DNA from: Actinernus sp. WN-2022
Lineage: Eukaryota; Cnidaria; Anthozoa; Actiniaria; Actinernidae
Direction: 5' to 3'
Assembly (NCBI GenBank): GCA_030867875.1
Contig: JAOWCC010001589.1
Span: 148,215,745 to 148,279,744 of the forward strand
DNA: 64,000 nucleotides
Position 1 is the first letter of the stretch. Each line of letters opens with the position of its first letter. Below the pieces are notes generated by a model that made no database searches, was not told the origin of the DNA, and was given only the letters and a program-made list of their open reading frames with translations. Positions 10,401 through 21,442 of the stretch are shown piece after piece. A program made the translations under genes and the position numbers.

Positions 10401-12212
10401 ATGTACATGACTACGGACAGCAAGCAAATTGGAAAGGATCACACGAAGACAGGCATCGCCCTTGAAAATCTTCTTTGGAGCGAGGAAGAGTACACGATCA
10501 GTGATTTTGTTGACAAATTCACACTTCCGCAGATCGTGAAAGTACAGGAAGGCTACTATGGCCCTGATGAAGATTCTTGCCTGGGAGCTGAACAGATTTT
10601 GTTTCTTCACATTGTCAAGCACACGGAGAAGGTTTTAGCGAGGGACAAGAAACGGCGCGAGCTACACATTCCGTTGAACTGCTCTCAGAAAGTAGAGCTA
10701 CGTCCGCACAGCCTCAAAGATGTTTACGAGAAAGCTTCAGAGATTGCTTCCACTTTCCCTAAGTTCGTGCGGGTAACTCAAGGTTATTATAGTTTAGAAG
10801 ACGATGGAGCGTGTTTAAACCCGGGAGATAAACTGGAGCTCAAGAGAGTTGTCCCTGGAGAAAAGGAGGACTATTTAGTTCTGGAGAACATAGAACGATT
10901 TCCAGTTAGACTGCCTCTTAGTGTTGTAGCTGGTTTCCAACCGTTGTTGGATGGCCGTGAGTACTATCTCAAAGAGGTTACAAATTCTCAGAAGCCTCCA
11001 ATCTACTTCCAGTTTGTTGATCCACCAAACATTGCAGCAACAGGGGGATCCTCCGTATTTAACTCAGCACTTGGTGTAATGAAGTTGGAAAAAGTGTACA
11101 CAGATTCCACTGTCATTTGTTCTACCAAAGTTGGCAATGAAAGAACTGTTGTCACATGCCCTAAACAACTGCAAGTCACTGTAGCAGCAGCACAAGGGAT
11201 GCTGGTGGGTGACAATGATTACATGCGGGTTTGTCGGTTCTTTCATGATGGTATTAACTTGACACGGGTTGAGAATCTGGAGACATACAATGTGTATGCC
11301 TCTCGTGATACTCTCAGGGAGTATTTGTATGACGACTCACTGCCACCTGCACCTACGTCCCCTCCTTTTGAAGGTAGTGAAGTCCCCAAATTGATGTTGT
11401 CGCCACCAGAAATTGACATTAACCTAGAGCAAGCAAGGAAAGGTGATCAGGACGAGAGGATTAGCCAGACTAGTCAAGGTAGCAGCCACAGCAGCGAAGC
11501 ACTGGCTAGTTCTTCTGGTAATATCAACAAACAGCAAGGAAGCACTGATGATGAAGATGAACACCACGACTATGAGTACATCTCGGATGACGAAATGAAC
11601 AGGTTGGCCAATCTGAAGGTGAATAAGGATAGTAATGGCCATGAAGAGAAACACCATGGGCAAGGTAGTGAAGAATTTCCAGAGAATAAGGACCAAAATG
11701 AAGCACTTGATTCCCAAATGACTGACGAGAAAGGTCCTAAAGAAGAAAATCCAATTGATAACTCTGAAAATCAAGGCAGTGATGTGGATTATATAAATAT
11801 GGCTGATCAGGTACCTCAAGTTTCTAATTATGAAAGGAAAAGTGAAACAGCTAGCATTAAAATGAAGCCTCAACCTCCACCAACTAAGCCTAAGCCAGAA
11901 ATACCAGCCAAAGTACCCCAAACCAAACCAGGAAGCACTTCACAACACATGCCAGCTACGTCCAGTGAGAAATACACATTGCCGAGTGACTTGTCAGTGC
12001 TAAATACAGGGGAGGTGGCAGAGTTTCTGGAGCATGTTCATCTGAAAGAATTTGTCACCAACTTTGAGTACAACCAAATCGACGGAGACATGTTGGTCTC
12101 ACTTGATGAAGATATGCTGGAGTCACTTGGTATGAATGTTTTTCAACGGAGAAAGCTACTGAAACTTATCAACGGATGGAGGCCCAAGTTGTCAATTAAG
12201 CTAGGCCATTAG
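10401..12212 (+). CDS. GAREM: GAREM-like adaptor: CABIT region and C-terminal SAM domain
   Basis: A single uninterrupted 603-codon frame. Residues about 20-320 look like a CABIT domain, the module of THEMIS and GAREM proteins; blocks such as LPQIVKVQEGYYGP, FVRVTQGYYSLEDDGACL and FPVRLPLSVVAGFQPL recur within it as two half-repeats. Residues about 320-530 are acidic, low-complexity linker with tyrosine motifs YEYI (about 388) and DYINM (about 461); YINM fits the pYxN consensus bound by the Grb2 SH2 domain. A proline-rich stretch (about 488-515, PPPTKPKPEIPAK) could bind SH3 domains. Residues about 535-600 form a SAM domain (VAEFLEHVHLKEF to MNVFQRRKLLKLI). Family role: couples receptor tyrosine kinases to Ras/MAPK signalling in the cytoplasm. 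An in-frame TGA at 10383-10385 supports the ATG at 10401 (a second Met is two codons on). Vertebrate GAREM genes are multi-exon and longer (about 870 residues); the intronless frame here may be ancestral or a retrocopy. Two other CABIT-SAM assignments are possible, but GAREM fits best. Confidence 0.85.
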   Translation: MYMTTDSKQIGKDHTKTGIALENLLWSEEEYTISDFVDKFTLPQIVKVQEGYYGPDEDSCLGAEQILFLHIVKHTEKVLARDKKRRELHIPLNCSQKVELRPHSLKDVYEKASEIASTFPKFVRVTQGYYSLEDDGACLNPGDKLELKRVVPGEKEDYLVLENIERFPVRLPLSVVAGFQPLLDGREYYLKEVTNSQKPPIYFQFVDPPNIAATGGSSVFNSALGVMKLEKVYTDSTVICSTKVGNERTVVTCPKQLQVTVAAAQGMLVGDNDYMRVCRFFHDGINLTRVENLETYNVYASRDTLREYLYDDSLPPAPTSPPFEGSEVPKLMLSPPEIDINLEQARKGDQDERISQTSQGSSHSSEALASSSGNINKQQGSTDDEDEHHDYEYISDDEMNRLANLKVNKDSNGHEEKHHGQGSEEFPENKDQNEALDSQMTDEKGPKEENPIDNSENQGSDVDYINMADQVPQVSNYERKSETASIKMKPQPPPTKPKPEIPAKVPQTKPGSTSQHMPATSSEKYTLPSDLSVLNTGEVAEFLEHVHLKEFVTNFEYNQIDGDMLVSLDEDMLESLGMNVFQRRKLLKLINGWRPKLSIKLGH

Positions 12213-12814
12213 TTATAAAATAATACAATAACCTATTGTGGCATCGAAATATGCGCTGATATTTTGTCTGTGGACATTATCTGATCTGAGAAGAGAACAG
12301 TTTCGGAGAGGAAAGCTTAAGGGAAACTGAGCTTCGAGGATAAGATGATGTCCAAGGACAAATATCAGGGCATACATGTATTTAGATGCCACAATGTAGG
12401 TTTTTGTTGTTATCATCCTTCAAATATTTTCTTTGATGTGCTTATTTGCTCACAGGGGGTGTATTTGCTGATATTTCCCACTCGCGGAGACAATATCGGG
12501 TCGTGATGCATTCAACCAATCACATTCGAGAGAAAATATTTGATGGGATTGTGATGGATATTCATAATTCCATTCAATTCATGAGGATAGAAATATTTAT
12601 CATGACCATTTTTCTTATTTTTTCTGCTTAAAGCAGTTACATAAATGATGCGCAGTTTTGTAAAGTGACACCATGTACTAAAGGTATAAGATCTATATGA
12701 AGGTCAAGGATTTATTTTTGGATTTATTTTTGGATTTATTTTTGGAGTATATATTTTATAGGATTTTTTATATAGTAAGATGTAAATGTAATGTCAGTCA
12801 AGTCAGAATAGAAA
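12213..12814 (+). other. Probable 3' UTR of the GAREM-like gene
   Basis: AT-rich non-coding sequence after the TAG stop. Contains a short tandem repeat of GGATTTATTTTT (three to four copies, about 12709-12745), which includes AU-rich ATTTAT-type motifs. Confidence 0.4.
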
Positions 12815-12961
12815 TTCCAATACACCTTTATCACACAACCACCTTGGAATAAAACAATTGTTCATAACCATCCAGCCTCGGTTAAATATTTTTAGATCAA
12901 GGCTGGGTTGGCATGAACAATAGTTCTATTCCAAGATTGTTGATAAAGGTCAATTCCAATA
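12815..12961. repeat. Inverted repeat, long hairpin
   Basis: CCTTGGAATAAAACAATTGT near 12842 with following TCATAACCATCCAGCCT is mirrored by AGGCTGGGTTGGCATGAACA near 12899 with ATAGTTCTATTCCAAG; outer arms (CACCTTTATCA / TGATAAAGGT) extend it to about 12960. Probably a small MITE in the 3' UTR or intergenic space. Confidence 0.7.
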
Positions 12962-13200
12962 CAAAGTTAGCCAAATTAATTCAGAAGGAACATTTAAAAA
13001 TGGCACAACAACATACTTCATAAACTGAAATAATTAGATGTTTGTTATTTCTATATCATAACTGTAGCAGTTTTTACATACCAGTGAAAAGCAAACACTT
13101 CAGTAAGAAGAATGTCAATATTAGCTTGAAAAGCAAATTATGTCAAAATATGAAAATTATAAAGGATACCACAAGACTTGTTACACAGCACATCCCAAAT
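12962..13200. other. No recognised feature
   Basis: AT-rich; nothing supported. Confidence 0.4.
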
Positions 13201-13298
13201 AAAATGCAATGTACATGTACTGTTCCCTTTATGGATACAGTATTAAAATAAAATGCAATGTACATGTACTGTTCCCTTTATGGATACAGTATTAAATA
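13201..13298. repeat. Tandem duplication, 49-bp unit x2
   Basis: AAAATGCAATGTACATGTAC at 13201 recurs at 13250, and the two 49-bp units are essentially identical through GGATACAGTATTAAA, so the duplication is recent. Confidence 0.85.
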
Positions 13299-14284
13299 TA
13301 TGCTTTTTATTTAATTCATTTCCTATTTCGTTGCTTTGGTATATACCATTGACTTTACATGACAGAGAGAAAAATTAATGATGGCTGATGAAATATTTTG
13401 ATTTTCAGCAAAATTAATGCAAGGAATACAAGACTAGGGATTAACCATGACTTGCTTGTAAAATAATACCCCCCACCTGCTACCACCACCACCCTAGCCA
13501 TTTTCAGGCAGTATGAGGTCATCACTGACACTTCCTCCCCATGGGGAGGGGGTGAGCAGATGATGCCAGACTGTCTGAAAATCAGGCTGCCATGCAACAA
13601 GCCAACTCAATTTAAAAAAAGAAGGGGGAAATGCCTCATTGGGAAAAAATCATCTCCCACAGGCTGAAGTCTTGTCCCCAAAAAATCAAAAGTTCATCCC
13701 TAACATGTTATCACCAAGAACCAAGATTTATGAAGCTCTACCCTTTTTGGGAACTGGGTCGCCAGGTAACAATTGAGGGTGAAGGAATGTGTGTTCATAT
13801 ACAAATAAATGTGCGTACATGGACAGTAGCATAAGTACATGTGAGATCTACAACTCAGAGAACGCTATTAGCCTTGTGGATGTGTATCAATAGCATAATT
13901 TTAGGGGAGTTTTTCAGAGAGATAGCTTGGGATCAATGTAGTAATAAAAGGAAGAATTAAAAACAAGTAGTTATCCAGGGACAAGTTGTTCTTCTAATGT
14001 GAAAGTGTGGAGTTTATCAATATATTTTCAAAAACCTCAAATTCTGTTTTATATATTTTTCCATAATACTAACCAAAACAGCTCAACTTCAATGGCCCAT
14101 TTTGCAGTTGCCACTATTGCAATGGTTACTCTGTGGAAAAACACGGGAGCGAGGCGATTTCAGGCAGCATGCTGGTTTCTTTACAAATATATGAAGACTG
14201 CAAGGCAGATTGGATGGATGTACTATGTTATTTCTTGCAGTCCATATATTTCGATCCTTCTGCTGATCCTGATCTCAACAGATC
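13299..14284. other. No recognised gene
   Basis: Contains a GC-richer patch with CCACCACCACCC near 13486. Short frames on both strands show no family motif. Confidence 0.35.
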
Positions 14285-14583
14285 CACAGGGAGTTCTAAC
14301 TTAATACACACCGTTGTTATATGATGTCCTTTTTAACAGAGCTCGAGAAGCTTCAGTCTTCTCCCAACACCCCTAATCTCGGGCTTAGACTATGTGCAGG
14401 CAGAGGAACTCGGACTCAGACCCCTCATGGGCTAGCGGCGTAACAGCCCTAACTAGTTCTAAGGTGCTAGGTTACAGTGTTGAGATTCATTCGGCCGTTT
14501 CGGCTAGAAGACTGAAGCTTCTCTGTTAAAAATGACAGCATATAAATGGTACATGTATGTGTATTAAGTTAGAACTCCCTGTG
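14285..14583. mobile_element. 299-bp MITE with perfect 26-bp inverted termini and 6-bp target duplication
   Basis: The ends begin CACAGGGAGTTCTAACTTAA (14285) and mirror exactly at 14558-14583. The flanks are CAGATC at 14279-14284 and CAGATC at 14584-14589: a perfect 6-bp direct repeat. Subterminal inverted blocks (GAAGCTTCAGTCTTCT near 14349 and its mirror near 14503) extend the pairing. No coding capacity. Confidence 0.9.
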
Positions 14584-14917
14584 CAGATCTGACAACACTT
14601 GTTTGTAATAGTGTTCCTTCCAGCCTTTCTTTGAAGATTATTTTTACAAAACAGAACAAACCTGTGCATTGACCCAAAATTGCCTCTCTTCCATGTTTAT
14701 AAACAGGATGACCATTTCATTAGTTATTATTAGAACATAATGTCAACAACATCCAAAGGCCTGATATCCTATATTCAAGTAGAGTGCTTGAAAAGCTACC
14801 AGTAATCAATATTATTATCAACTACTTAGGGTGTTTCAAAATGAATCACCCTTCATGCTAGGCTCTACCACTTGTGACAGAAATCATAGGGAGGGATGCT
14901 AATTTCAATTATCAAAC

Positions 14918-15059
14918 AATTGAAGGGGTCCATGCAAGAACAACGTAAGTGACTTTTGATCAAGTTCTAAATTCTCTCTTAGAAAACAAAGAATATCAAG
15001 AAGAATTTGGAATTTGATCAGAAGTCACTTACGTTGTTCTTGCATGGACCCCTTCAATT
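14918..15059. mobile_element. Palindromic MITE, AATTGAAGGG family (copy 1)
   Basis: Arms AATTGAAGGGGTCCATGCAA (14918) and its mirror ending 15059 are nearly perfect for about 60 bp with a short centre. The inner motif GTAAGTGACTTTTGATCA is shared with the copies at 59173-59314 and 59351-59750, which defines a family. Confidence 0.85.
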
Positions 15060-15090
15060 ATTATGAAATATTGTTACAAAAGTCATCTAC

Positions 15091-15239
15091 TGAAGTTTCA
15101 AGTCACGTTTGGAAAACTGCATTTAGGCAACTGTCAATCAAATGCAGAGCCTAGACTGTCTAGTCTCATGCAAAGCTTTCACACAATTAAATTGACGGTT
15201 GGCTAAATGGCATTTTTCCAAATGTGACTTGAATCTTCC
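15091..15239. repeat. Inverted repeat, 149 bp
   Basis: GTTTCAAGTCACGTTTGGAA near 15095 is mirrored by TTCCAAATGTGACTTGAA near 15217, with inner pairing of GCATTTAGGCAACTGTCAAT with ATTGACGGTTGGCTAAATGG. Imperfect but long; MITE-like. Confidence 0.7.
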
Positions 15240-16612
15240 AGGGTTGGTTGCACTTACCATCAACACACATTATAGTATCAGTACACCTATTTAAAAAAGG
15301 TTGTCCCAGACAGAAATAGACTGTGGTTGTAGCTGAAAGTGTGTTTTGTTCTTGTGTCATTGCCTTTTTCTGCTATGTTGGGCTAGTTCTGATCGGTTTT
15401 TACAGGGAGGTTTTAACTTTTCAGGTATTTCGTTTCAGTAGCACAAAGCCATGCAGTCAGTACAGATCGAACCGGATAACTTGCAAATTATATAGCTCCA
15501 ATAATACATGTACGTAAGTTTCGAATGCAATATCAATATTGTCATAATCTACCTTAGTCTTGCGTTTCCAGTGCAGTATAGCACTCGGTAGTCCCCTTTC
15601 GTTGTTCGTCTGATATTCTCACCTTCCAAATGCTTATCGATGAAAATCTACTCTAATTCCGAGCATGTGAAAATTCTACAAAGAAAACAAGTTGCTACAA
15701 GTTAACCACAAGACTCCGGTGGGATGAAGTGACGTAAAAAACCTCAAAGAAATTAATGTCAACAAGATGGCGGTGCCCAGGTCTTCGTGGGGCCAACTTT
15801 GAGGGGCTCGTTCTCAACTCTGAAAAAGTTTTATCAAATTTTAATACATTTTCTGAACAAAGTACATCTGAAAGATGCCTTTGAGCCCAAATGTGTTTTC
15901 CCCTCGGGTATCCCTTTAACAAAATGACAAGGCAATTCTTTGGTACTGTAGATCAAATCTACTGGTTTATTGGTATCCAATCCCAGTTAAATGAATTAAG
16001 AATGCAAGCAATTTACCTCTGTACCGAAAATGCACAGTACATTGGAGGATATAACACAGAGGATACAAACAAGTACCATTATAATGACAAATATATATAT
16101 ACAAAGGCATATCCACATTGCATCAAATAGGTAGATAATAAAGGCACTCTCACACTTGTTTACAATATTAAAGGTTTGGTATAACTCTTTATCACGCCAG
16201 TCAGGAACATAGCAAGGCAATCTTCATAAACACATTGCAGCAGTATCACAGTAGTAAACACAAAATGCCTTGTTAAAGCCTGTAAAAGAAAATGATGGAT
16301 TCAGTGATTGTTGATACAAGTAGAGCTGGTATGTGTATATCAGTCAGTATATATACACAGCAGGGTTTAGCATACAAGGTAATTGATTGAAATCAATCAT
16401 GCATCAGCTTTAAAAGCATGGTAAGATTGTGCTTGTCTACTCTTATTGGACTCTTCTTGATGTTGATCATAAATTTGGAAGAAACTACCACAGAATCCCA
16501 TGTACACATGTAGTCCCCCCTGAAGATAGCCCCCTTCAAAATCAGATTTTGTAACCTTTTTTTGTAACATGCATGGGTATGGTACAGATGTAGTTTTGTT
16601 TTATGATTTAAT
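15240..16612. other. No recognised gene
   Basis: A CAAGATGGCGG motif (YY1-like) occurs near 15770 beside GAAGTGACGTAA, but the same motif occurs inside repeats here, so it is weak as promoter evidence. An (AT)n run lies near 16090. Confidence 0.3.
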
Positions 16613-17700
16613 GTAAACCAACTCGGCTACTAACATTTGCTGGCTGGGGACAAGATTGTATTTGCTGGGGGCCATTCATTAATTATACCTAGGGGTGGGC
16701 TGGAGGAAAATTAAACAATACCAAGAAAAAATTACCTGCTCCCTTCCCCCCCCCCCCCCCCCCCCTCTCCTGCATCGTTTACAAGACCCCCCTTTTTCTC
16801 TCTTTTATTTTACAGATTAGACTTATTTTCAAAAGCCCCTCCCCTCATGAGACCAAACACTTTTGGGAGCCCCCCCCCTTCTTGTAGCAGTTTTTTTCAA
16901 GGCCCCCCCTAATTTTCCTCCAGCCCCCACTCCCCCTACATATACTTAATGAATGGTCCCTTAGGTAACTAAACATGTTTGGTAACTAAACCTTACTGAT
17001 TAGTCACCAACTCAGCTACTAACATTAATGCTGGCTATAGTGACTAGATTGTATTGTTAGGTAACTAAACATGTTTGGAATAAACTAAAACTTACTGATT
17101 AGTCACCAACTCAGCTACTAACATTTGCTGGCTGGGGACTAGATTGTATTGTTAGGTAACTAAACATGTTTGGTAACTAAAACTTACTGATTAGTCACCA
17201 ACTCAGCTACTAACATTTGCTGGATGGGGACTACATGTAGATTGTATTGTTAGCTAAACATGTTTGGTAACTAAACTGACTGATTAGTCACCAACTCAGC
17301 TACTAACATTTGCTGGCTGGGGACTAGATTGTATTGTTAGGTAACTAAACATGTTTGGTAACTAAAACTTACTGATTAGTCACCAATTCAGCTACTAACA
17401 TTTGCTGGCTGGGGACTAGATTGTATTGTTAGGTAACTAAACATGTTTGGTAACTAAAACTTACTGATTAGTCACCAATTCAGCTACTAATATCTGCTGG
17501 CTGGTGACTACATGTAGATTGTATTTGTTAGGTAACTAAACATGTTTGGTAACTAAAACTAACTGATTAGTCACCAATTCAGCTACATGTACTAACATTT
17601 GCTGGCTGGGGACTAGATTGTATTGTTAGGTGACTAAACATGTTTGGTAACTAAAACTTACTGATTAGTCACCAACTCAGATACTAACATTTACTGGTGG
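16613..17700. repeat. Minisatellite, ~93-100-bp unit, about nine copies
   Basis: A unit containing CATGTTTGGTAACTAAAACT, TGATTAGTCACCAACTCAGC and TAACATTTGCTGGCTGGGGA, ending AGATTGTATTGTTA, recurs head to tail from 16965 to about 17700, with a first partial copy at 16613-16667. Small indels (for example added ACATG) change the spacing. A foreign inverted-repeat element splits the first copy from the rest. Confidence 0.9.
16668..16960. mobile_element. Inverted-repeat element inserted in the minisatellite
   Basis: The left end GGGGCCATTCATTAATTATA (16668) is mirrored at the right end (TTAATGAATGGTCCC, to 16960); inner pairing of GGCTGGAGGAAAATTA with TAATTTTCCTCCAGCC extends the arms to about 45 bp. 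The core has long C tracts (16742-16765 and others). It interrupts a minisatellite unit, so it arrived after the array formed. Confidence 0.75.
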
Positions 17701-17807
17701 GGGACCTATCTTTTATTTTCTAGTTGCCAAGTGGTGTCCAAGGATTTTTTTTTTATATTTCAATGCCTGATATCACTGCCAATGCATGTTCATATTTACC
17801 AACACAT

Positions 17808-18011
17808 TTATGAAGCTGCTTCCAATTCTGCTTCTAGTTCCTTGGCAACCTTTTCTGCATCATAATTCTTGTAGAACTCCTCATACTTTTTTTTCTTGGG
17901 GTCTGCATGAAAGAACTTCCAGGCAAAGCCTGCCACAAGACCAAGCACTGATGCTTCAAGTAAGTCCCGCTTCAGCTGACGAGTAACAAATCCACGTAAT
18001 GGAGGAACCAT
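17808..18011 (-). CDS. COX6C: Cytochrome c oxidase subunit 6C, paralogue 1
   Basis: 67 residues. Order: short N-terminus with PPLRGFV, one membrane helix (about residues 17-36, ending AGFAWKFFHADPKKKKYE), then a charged C-terminal helix EEFYKNYDAEKVAKELEAEL. This is the layout of COX6C, a nuclear-encoded single-pass accessory subunit of complex IV in the mitochondrial inner membrane (family length about 75). The ATG at 18011 lies 10 bases after a splice acceptor (TTTTCATTACAG on the minus strand, exon starting at 18020), so the 5' UTR is spliced; a matching donor lies at 22701. Single coding exon. First of three paralogues on this strand. Confidence 0.9.
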   Translation of the reverse strand: MVPPLRGFVTRQLKRDLLEASVLGLVAGFAWKFFHADPKKKKYEEFYKNYDAEKVAKELEAELEAAS

Positions 18012-18020
18012 GATTTGCTT

Positions 18021-19089
18021 CTGTAATGAAAATAGAACACCCAGGTATTAAATAAACATGTGATGGAGTTTCAGGATTCTGTGTTTATATATTTGGACAT
18101 ACATGTATGACCAAATATTTGCAACAAGCAGTTACATTTTTAAAAGCAATGCCTTTACACAAAGTCTTGTGCTCTCAAGCAAAATAACAGGCAGCTACTT
18201 TCAGCTGGTCGAAGCCATCAGCTGACAGATTTCTGCCAAGAACCCTGGGGTTTGGGAAACAGGTCCACAGACATTCATAAATTATTATTTGCTTGTTTTT
18301 TTTAGCTGAAAAAACTGTCAGGATTCTCAATAGATTTTGAAATATCTATCAAGTCAAATATCTAGGGGATATTTCCTGGAACTTTAAGTTGGGTACGTGT
18401 GCTGCTTCAATCTCAAACCCAACCCTATTTCAGCCCAAAATATGTGACTTTTGGGCCTTTTTCAGACCTGCATAAAATTGGTCTCCTGTTTTTCCTTGTA
18501 GTTTCTTCTCTTTCTATGGCTATGTTGGTTGGTAGGAACAAAAGATACCTCATTAGATGCTTTTGTGATTTTATTCCCTTAGGCATGATTGCAACTCAAG
18601 AACAGGAAATTTTCAATTTGAGTCTAAATCAATGCTACTCTTCTCATGTGGGTAGATGGGCTACCCAGTTACATTTAATATTATACAGTATAAATAAAGT
18701 GTCAATATTGTAGTTGTTGTTTGGGGTGTAAAAAAACAATAATTCTAGAAGAAATGGTTGTATTATGTAGAGTATCAGGGAGTCAGATATTTGATGCTTA
18801 ACTAATGTGGTGGTGGAACTTTTTTTTTATCAACTTGTTTAATTTTTTTAAACTGGTTTAACTTTTTACACAGAGTTTATTTTTTTTAAACTGGTTTAAT
18901 TATCAAGATTCTAAAAAGGGATTTTTAATTTTATGGGGGATTCATAAAAAAAATGGGTTTGGGATATTTGGGGGATTTAAAAGGAAAAATCCACCCACCC
19001 TTCCCCTGCAAAATATTTTGACCACTCTCCCCTACCTCTCTACGGTACTTACCGTTCCCCCTCTCTAACCCCTTTTTCCTGCTTCTTCT
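18021..19089 (-). other. 5'-leader intron of COX6C paralogue 1, low complexity
   Basis: No exon seen. Contains short internal repeats of AAACTGGTTTAA near 18847-18900 and purine/pyrimidine tracts. Confidence 0.4.
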
Positions 19090-19445
19090 AGTCAATGGTT
19101 CTGTGAACTAATCCAAATCCTAATCCTACTTTAAAAACACCCTAACCGTCAACAATGGGCGCTCACTAATTTAGGGTGTTTAGAGCTGGTCACTAAATAA
19201 AAGACTGTAATCCTTCTTCAATGTTCCTGAGAACTAATTCAAATCCTAACCCCTACATTTAAAAACACCCTAACTGTCAACAATGGGTGCTCACTAATTT
19301 AGGGTGTTTAGAGCTGGTCACTAAATAACAGACTGTAATCCTTCTTCAATGCTCCTGAGAACTAATTCAAATCCTAACCCCTACATTTAAAAACACCCTA
19401 ACCATCAACAATGGGTGCTCACTAATTTAGGGTGTTTAGAGCTAC
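19090..19445. repeat. Tandem repeat, 128-bp unit, about three copies
   Basis: Units share ACTAATTCAAATCCTAACCC, AAAAACACCCTAAC, TCAACAATGGGTGCTCACTA and TAGGGTGTTTAGAGCTGGTC. The phrase GACTGTAATCCTTCTTCAAT at 19203 recurs at 19331, setting the period at 128. Within a unit AAACACCCTAA and TTAGGGTGTTT can pair as a hairpin. Confidence 0.9.
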
Positions 19446-21277
19446 AATCATCTGCAAAATGTGCGTGCAACTTTCCCCCCTTTCCCCCTGAGTCACACTA
19501 CACTACACACTCAATCAACTTTTTTATGATGGTGAAACAATGCCTCTCCAACATTGTAAAGGGGCAGAGGGGGTTGACCTAGAATAAGTCAGAGTGGCAC
19601 AATTCATTTTGCAGGAGATTGTATTTGTGAGTGATTTAGAGATTATTAAGAGCTACAACATCATTTCGGTGGTAATAGGATGACGACGTTCAGGAGATAA
19701 TACATGTGATGTCGCAAAAGTCGATTGAAGACATGCAAACAAGCCACAGAATATTTAAAATTAGCGATAATGATTTATTTTGGTGATTTCCATGTCTTAA
19801 AAAGTGTTAGCAATGTGCCATTTCAATAAGATAGACATTTGAATAGCATAATTGTACCAATTGTACTCAGTATGGAAATCGAAAAGACCAAAGCTTATGT
19901 TTACCTTCTCTCCAAAGTGCAAGGGCTTCCTATTCGAGATGTTGCAAAATCTTTTTCATCTTGTTTCCAATCGATTAAAAAAAGCAAGCAATTTAACCCA
20001 ACAGATTACACTTTGAAACATATCAACAGTTTCAAGATAGAGTAATATCAATTTTTAATTTGATAGAGATATCAACCAATCAATAACATAACAGCCTCGA
20101 TGAATAATCGTATAAAAGAAGTTATTGCAAAATGGGGAAATTTGAAAGAGATATTTAAATTATATAGTAAATCCTCTTTAACACTAGTCATTCATTTTGT
20201 TGGCTGTAGACCATTGCATTGAGGAAACAAATTACATCATACTTATGCAACACTTTGGTGGGGTATATTGTTCACATTTAATATAAAAAAACTACAAATC
20301 AAACATACATTTTAAAACTTAATAGGTAGCTTCCCTTTTTCCCTTTTTTATGTTGATTCCTCTTCAATTAATTATCACTTTCTTAATTGTTTCCTCGAGA
20401 TAAGTGTCGGAAGGAGGGGTTAGTGTCTAACAAAACACCATAACAGTTCACCATTTTATAATTGAATATACCACTGTCAGAATTTATAAAACTGGAATAA
20501 ATGTTCTACTGAATACCTTGTCCTTTGGAAACAAGAAGGATGCAGGTTTTTGTTTCTCGTGAAACAGTGGGAATAACGGACAAACTTCACAATGGTGAAT
20601 CGTTGGTTCTTAAAGAAGACAAGCTTTGATCATTTTGTTATCTAACGATTCACTCATAGTGAATCGTCTCTGAAATCACATATCCTTAACCCTAACTGGA
20701 TTTAAATCTCGTAGAGTTTTTAAGCTTTTTCAAGTAACAAAATATACAATGGGGTGAGAATGCTTAGCAAGCGGCAAAGACATTTGGTTTGCTTTCTCAC
20801 ACCATTGACGCTTGCTAGCCTTGCGACATACAGCAAATTATAACAGATAACAAGTTCGGGATAGTAACATGACATTTAACTGACTGGCCAGATAATAAAA
20901 ACATGTCAAACACATAACTGTGTTTTGATTGTTTCCATACGATAGATCTATTGAACAACAGCAACACATTGTAAACTGATTCAAAATTGTAACCAATCGA
21001 TAAGGTTAAAATTGTGAGCAGTTGTGATATCTATTGTTATTGATTGATCAATAACATCGATATTGATTATCTGATCGTTATTGCTTGATATCAATTTATC
21101 AATCATTTTTTTCCAACATTGATTTCTATCGATTGCACATGCCAGGCTTTAATACAATCATTAACCAATGCTAAACACAAGAAGTTATGCAACAGTCAAA
21201 GTAACCCCCCACCCTAGGCTATGTGGGGATTTAGTACCTCATTGGTATAAATTGTGTCCCAACTAGGTTGGGGATTC
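19446..21277. other. No recognised gene (within the COX6C-1 leader intron)
   Basis: AT-rich. Small inverted repeats occur, such as GGTGAATCGT near 20596 with ACGATTCACT near 20645, and GGTGAGAATGCTTAGCAAGC near 20753 against GCTTGCTAG near 20811. No coding evidence. Confidence 0.35.
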
Positions 21278-21442
21278 CAGGGCTAAAAATAACGGCCGGT
21301 CATCGGACAATGTCCGGCCAGAATTGGAACTTGTCCGGTCAAATCTTTGCCTTGCCGGTCATTTTGACCAGTCAATGTTACTACAGTTTCAACCAAATAC
21401 TGATCTTGACCGGCGACTGACCGGCCATTATTTTTAGCCCTG
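21278..21442. mobile_element. 165-bp MITE with CAGGGCTAAAAATAA termini and 6-bp target duplication
   Basis: The ends CAGGGCTAAAAATAACGGCC (21278) and the mirrored GGCCATTATTTTTAGCCCTG (to 21442) form 20-bp inverted termini. GGATTC is present at 21272-21277 and again at 21443-21448. The CAGGG...CCCTG ends resemble hAT elements, which usually make 8-bp duplications, so family membership is open. The interior repeats CCGGTCA/TGACCGG blocks. Confidence 0.85.

Noticed and set aside
11424..11921. 165-codon minus-strand frame inside the GAREM-like gene
   Set aside because: It is the antisense shadow of the low-complexity linker; composition is F/L/I-rich as expected from an antisense acidic stretch.
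15695..15922. Gene start at a CAAGATGGCGG motif near 15770
   Set aside because: The plus frame stops after ten codons, no donor follows, and the same motif appears inside repeats (near 48425 and 53950), so it is not a reliable promoter mark.
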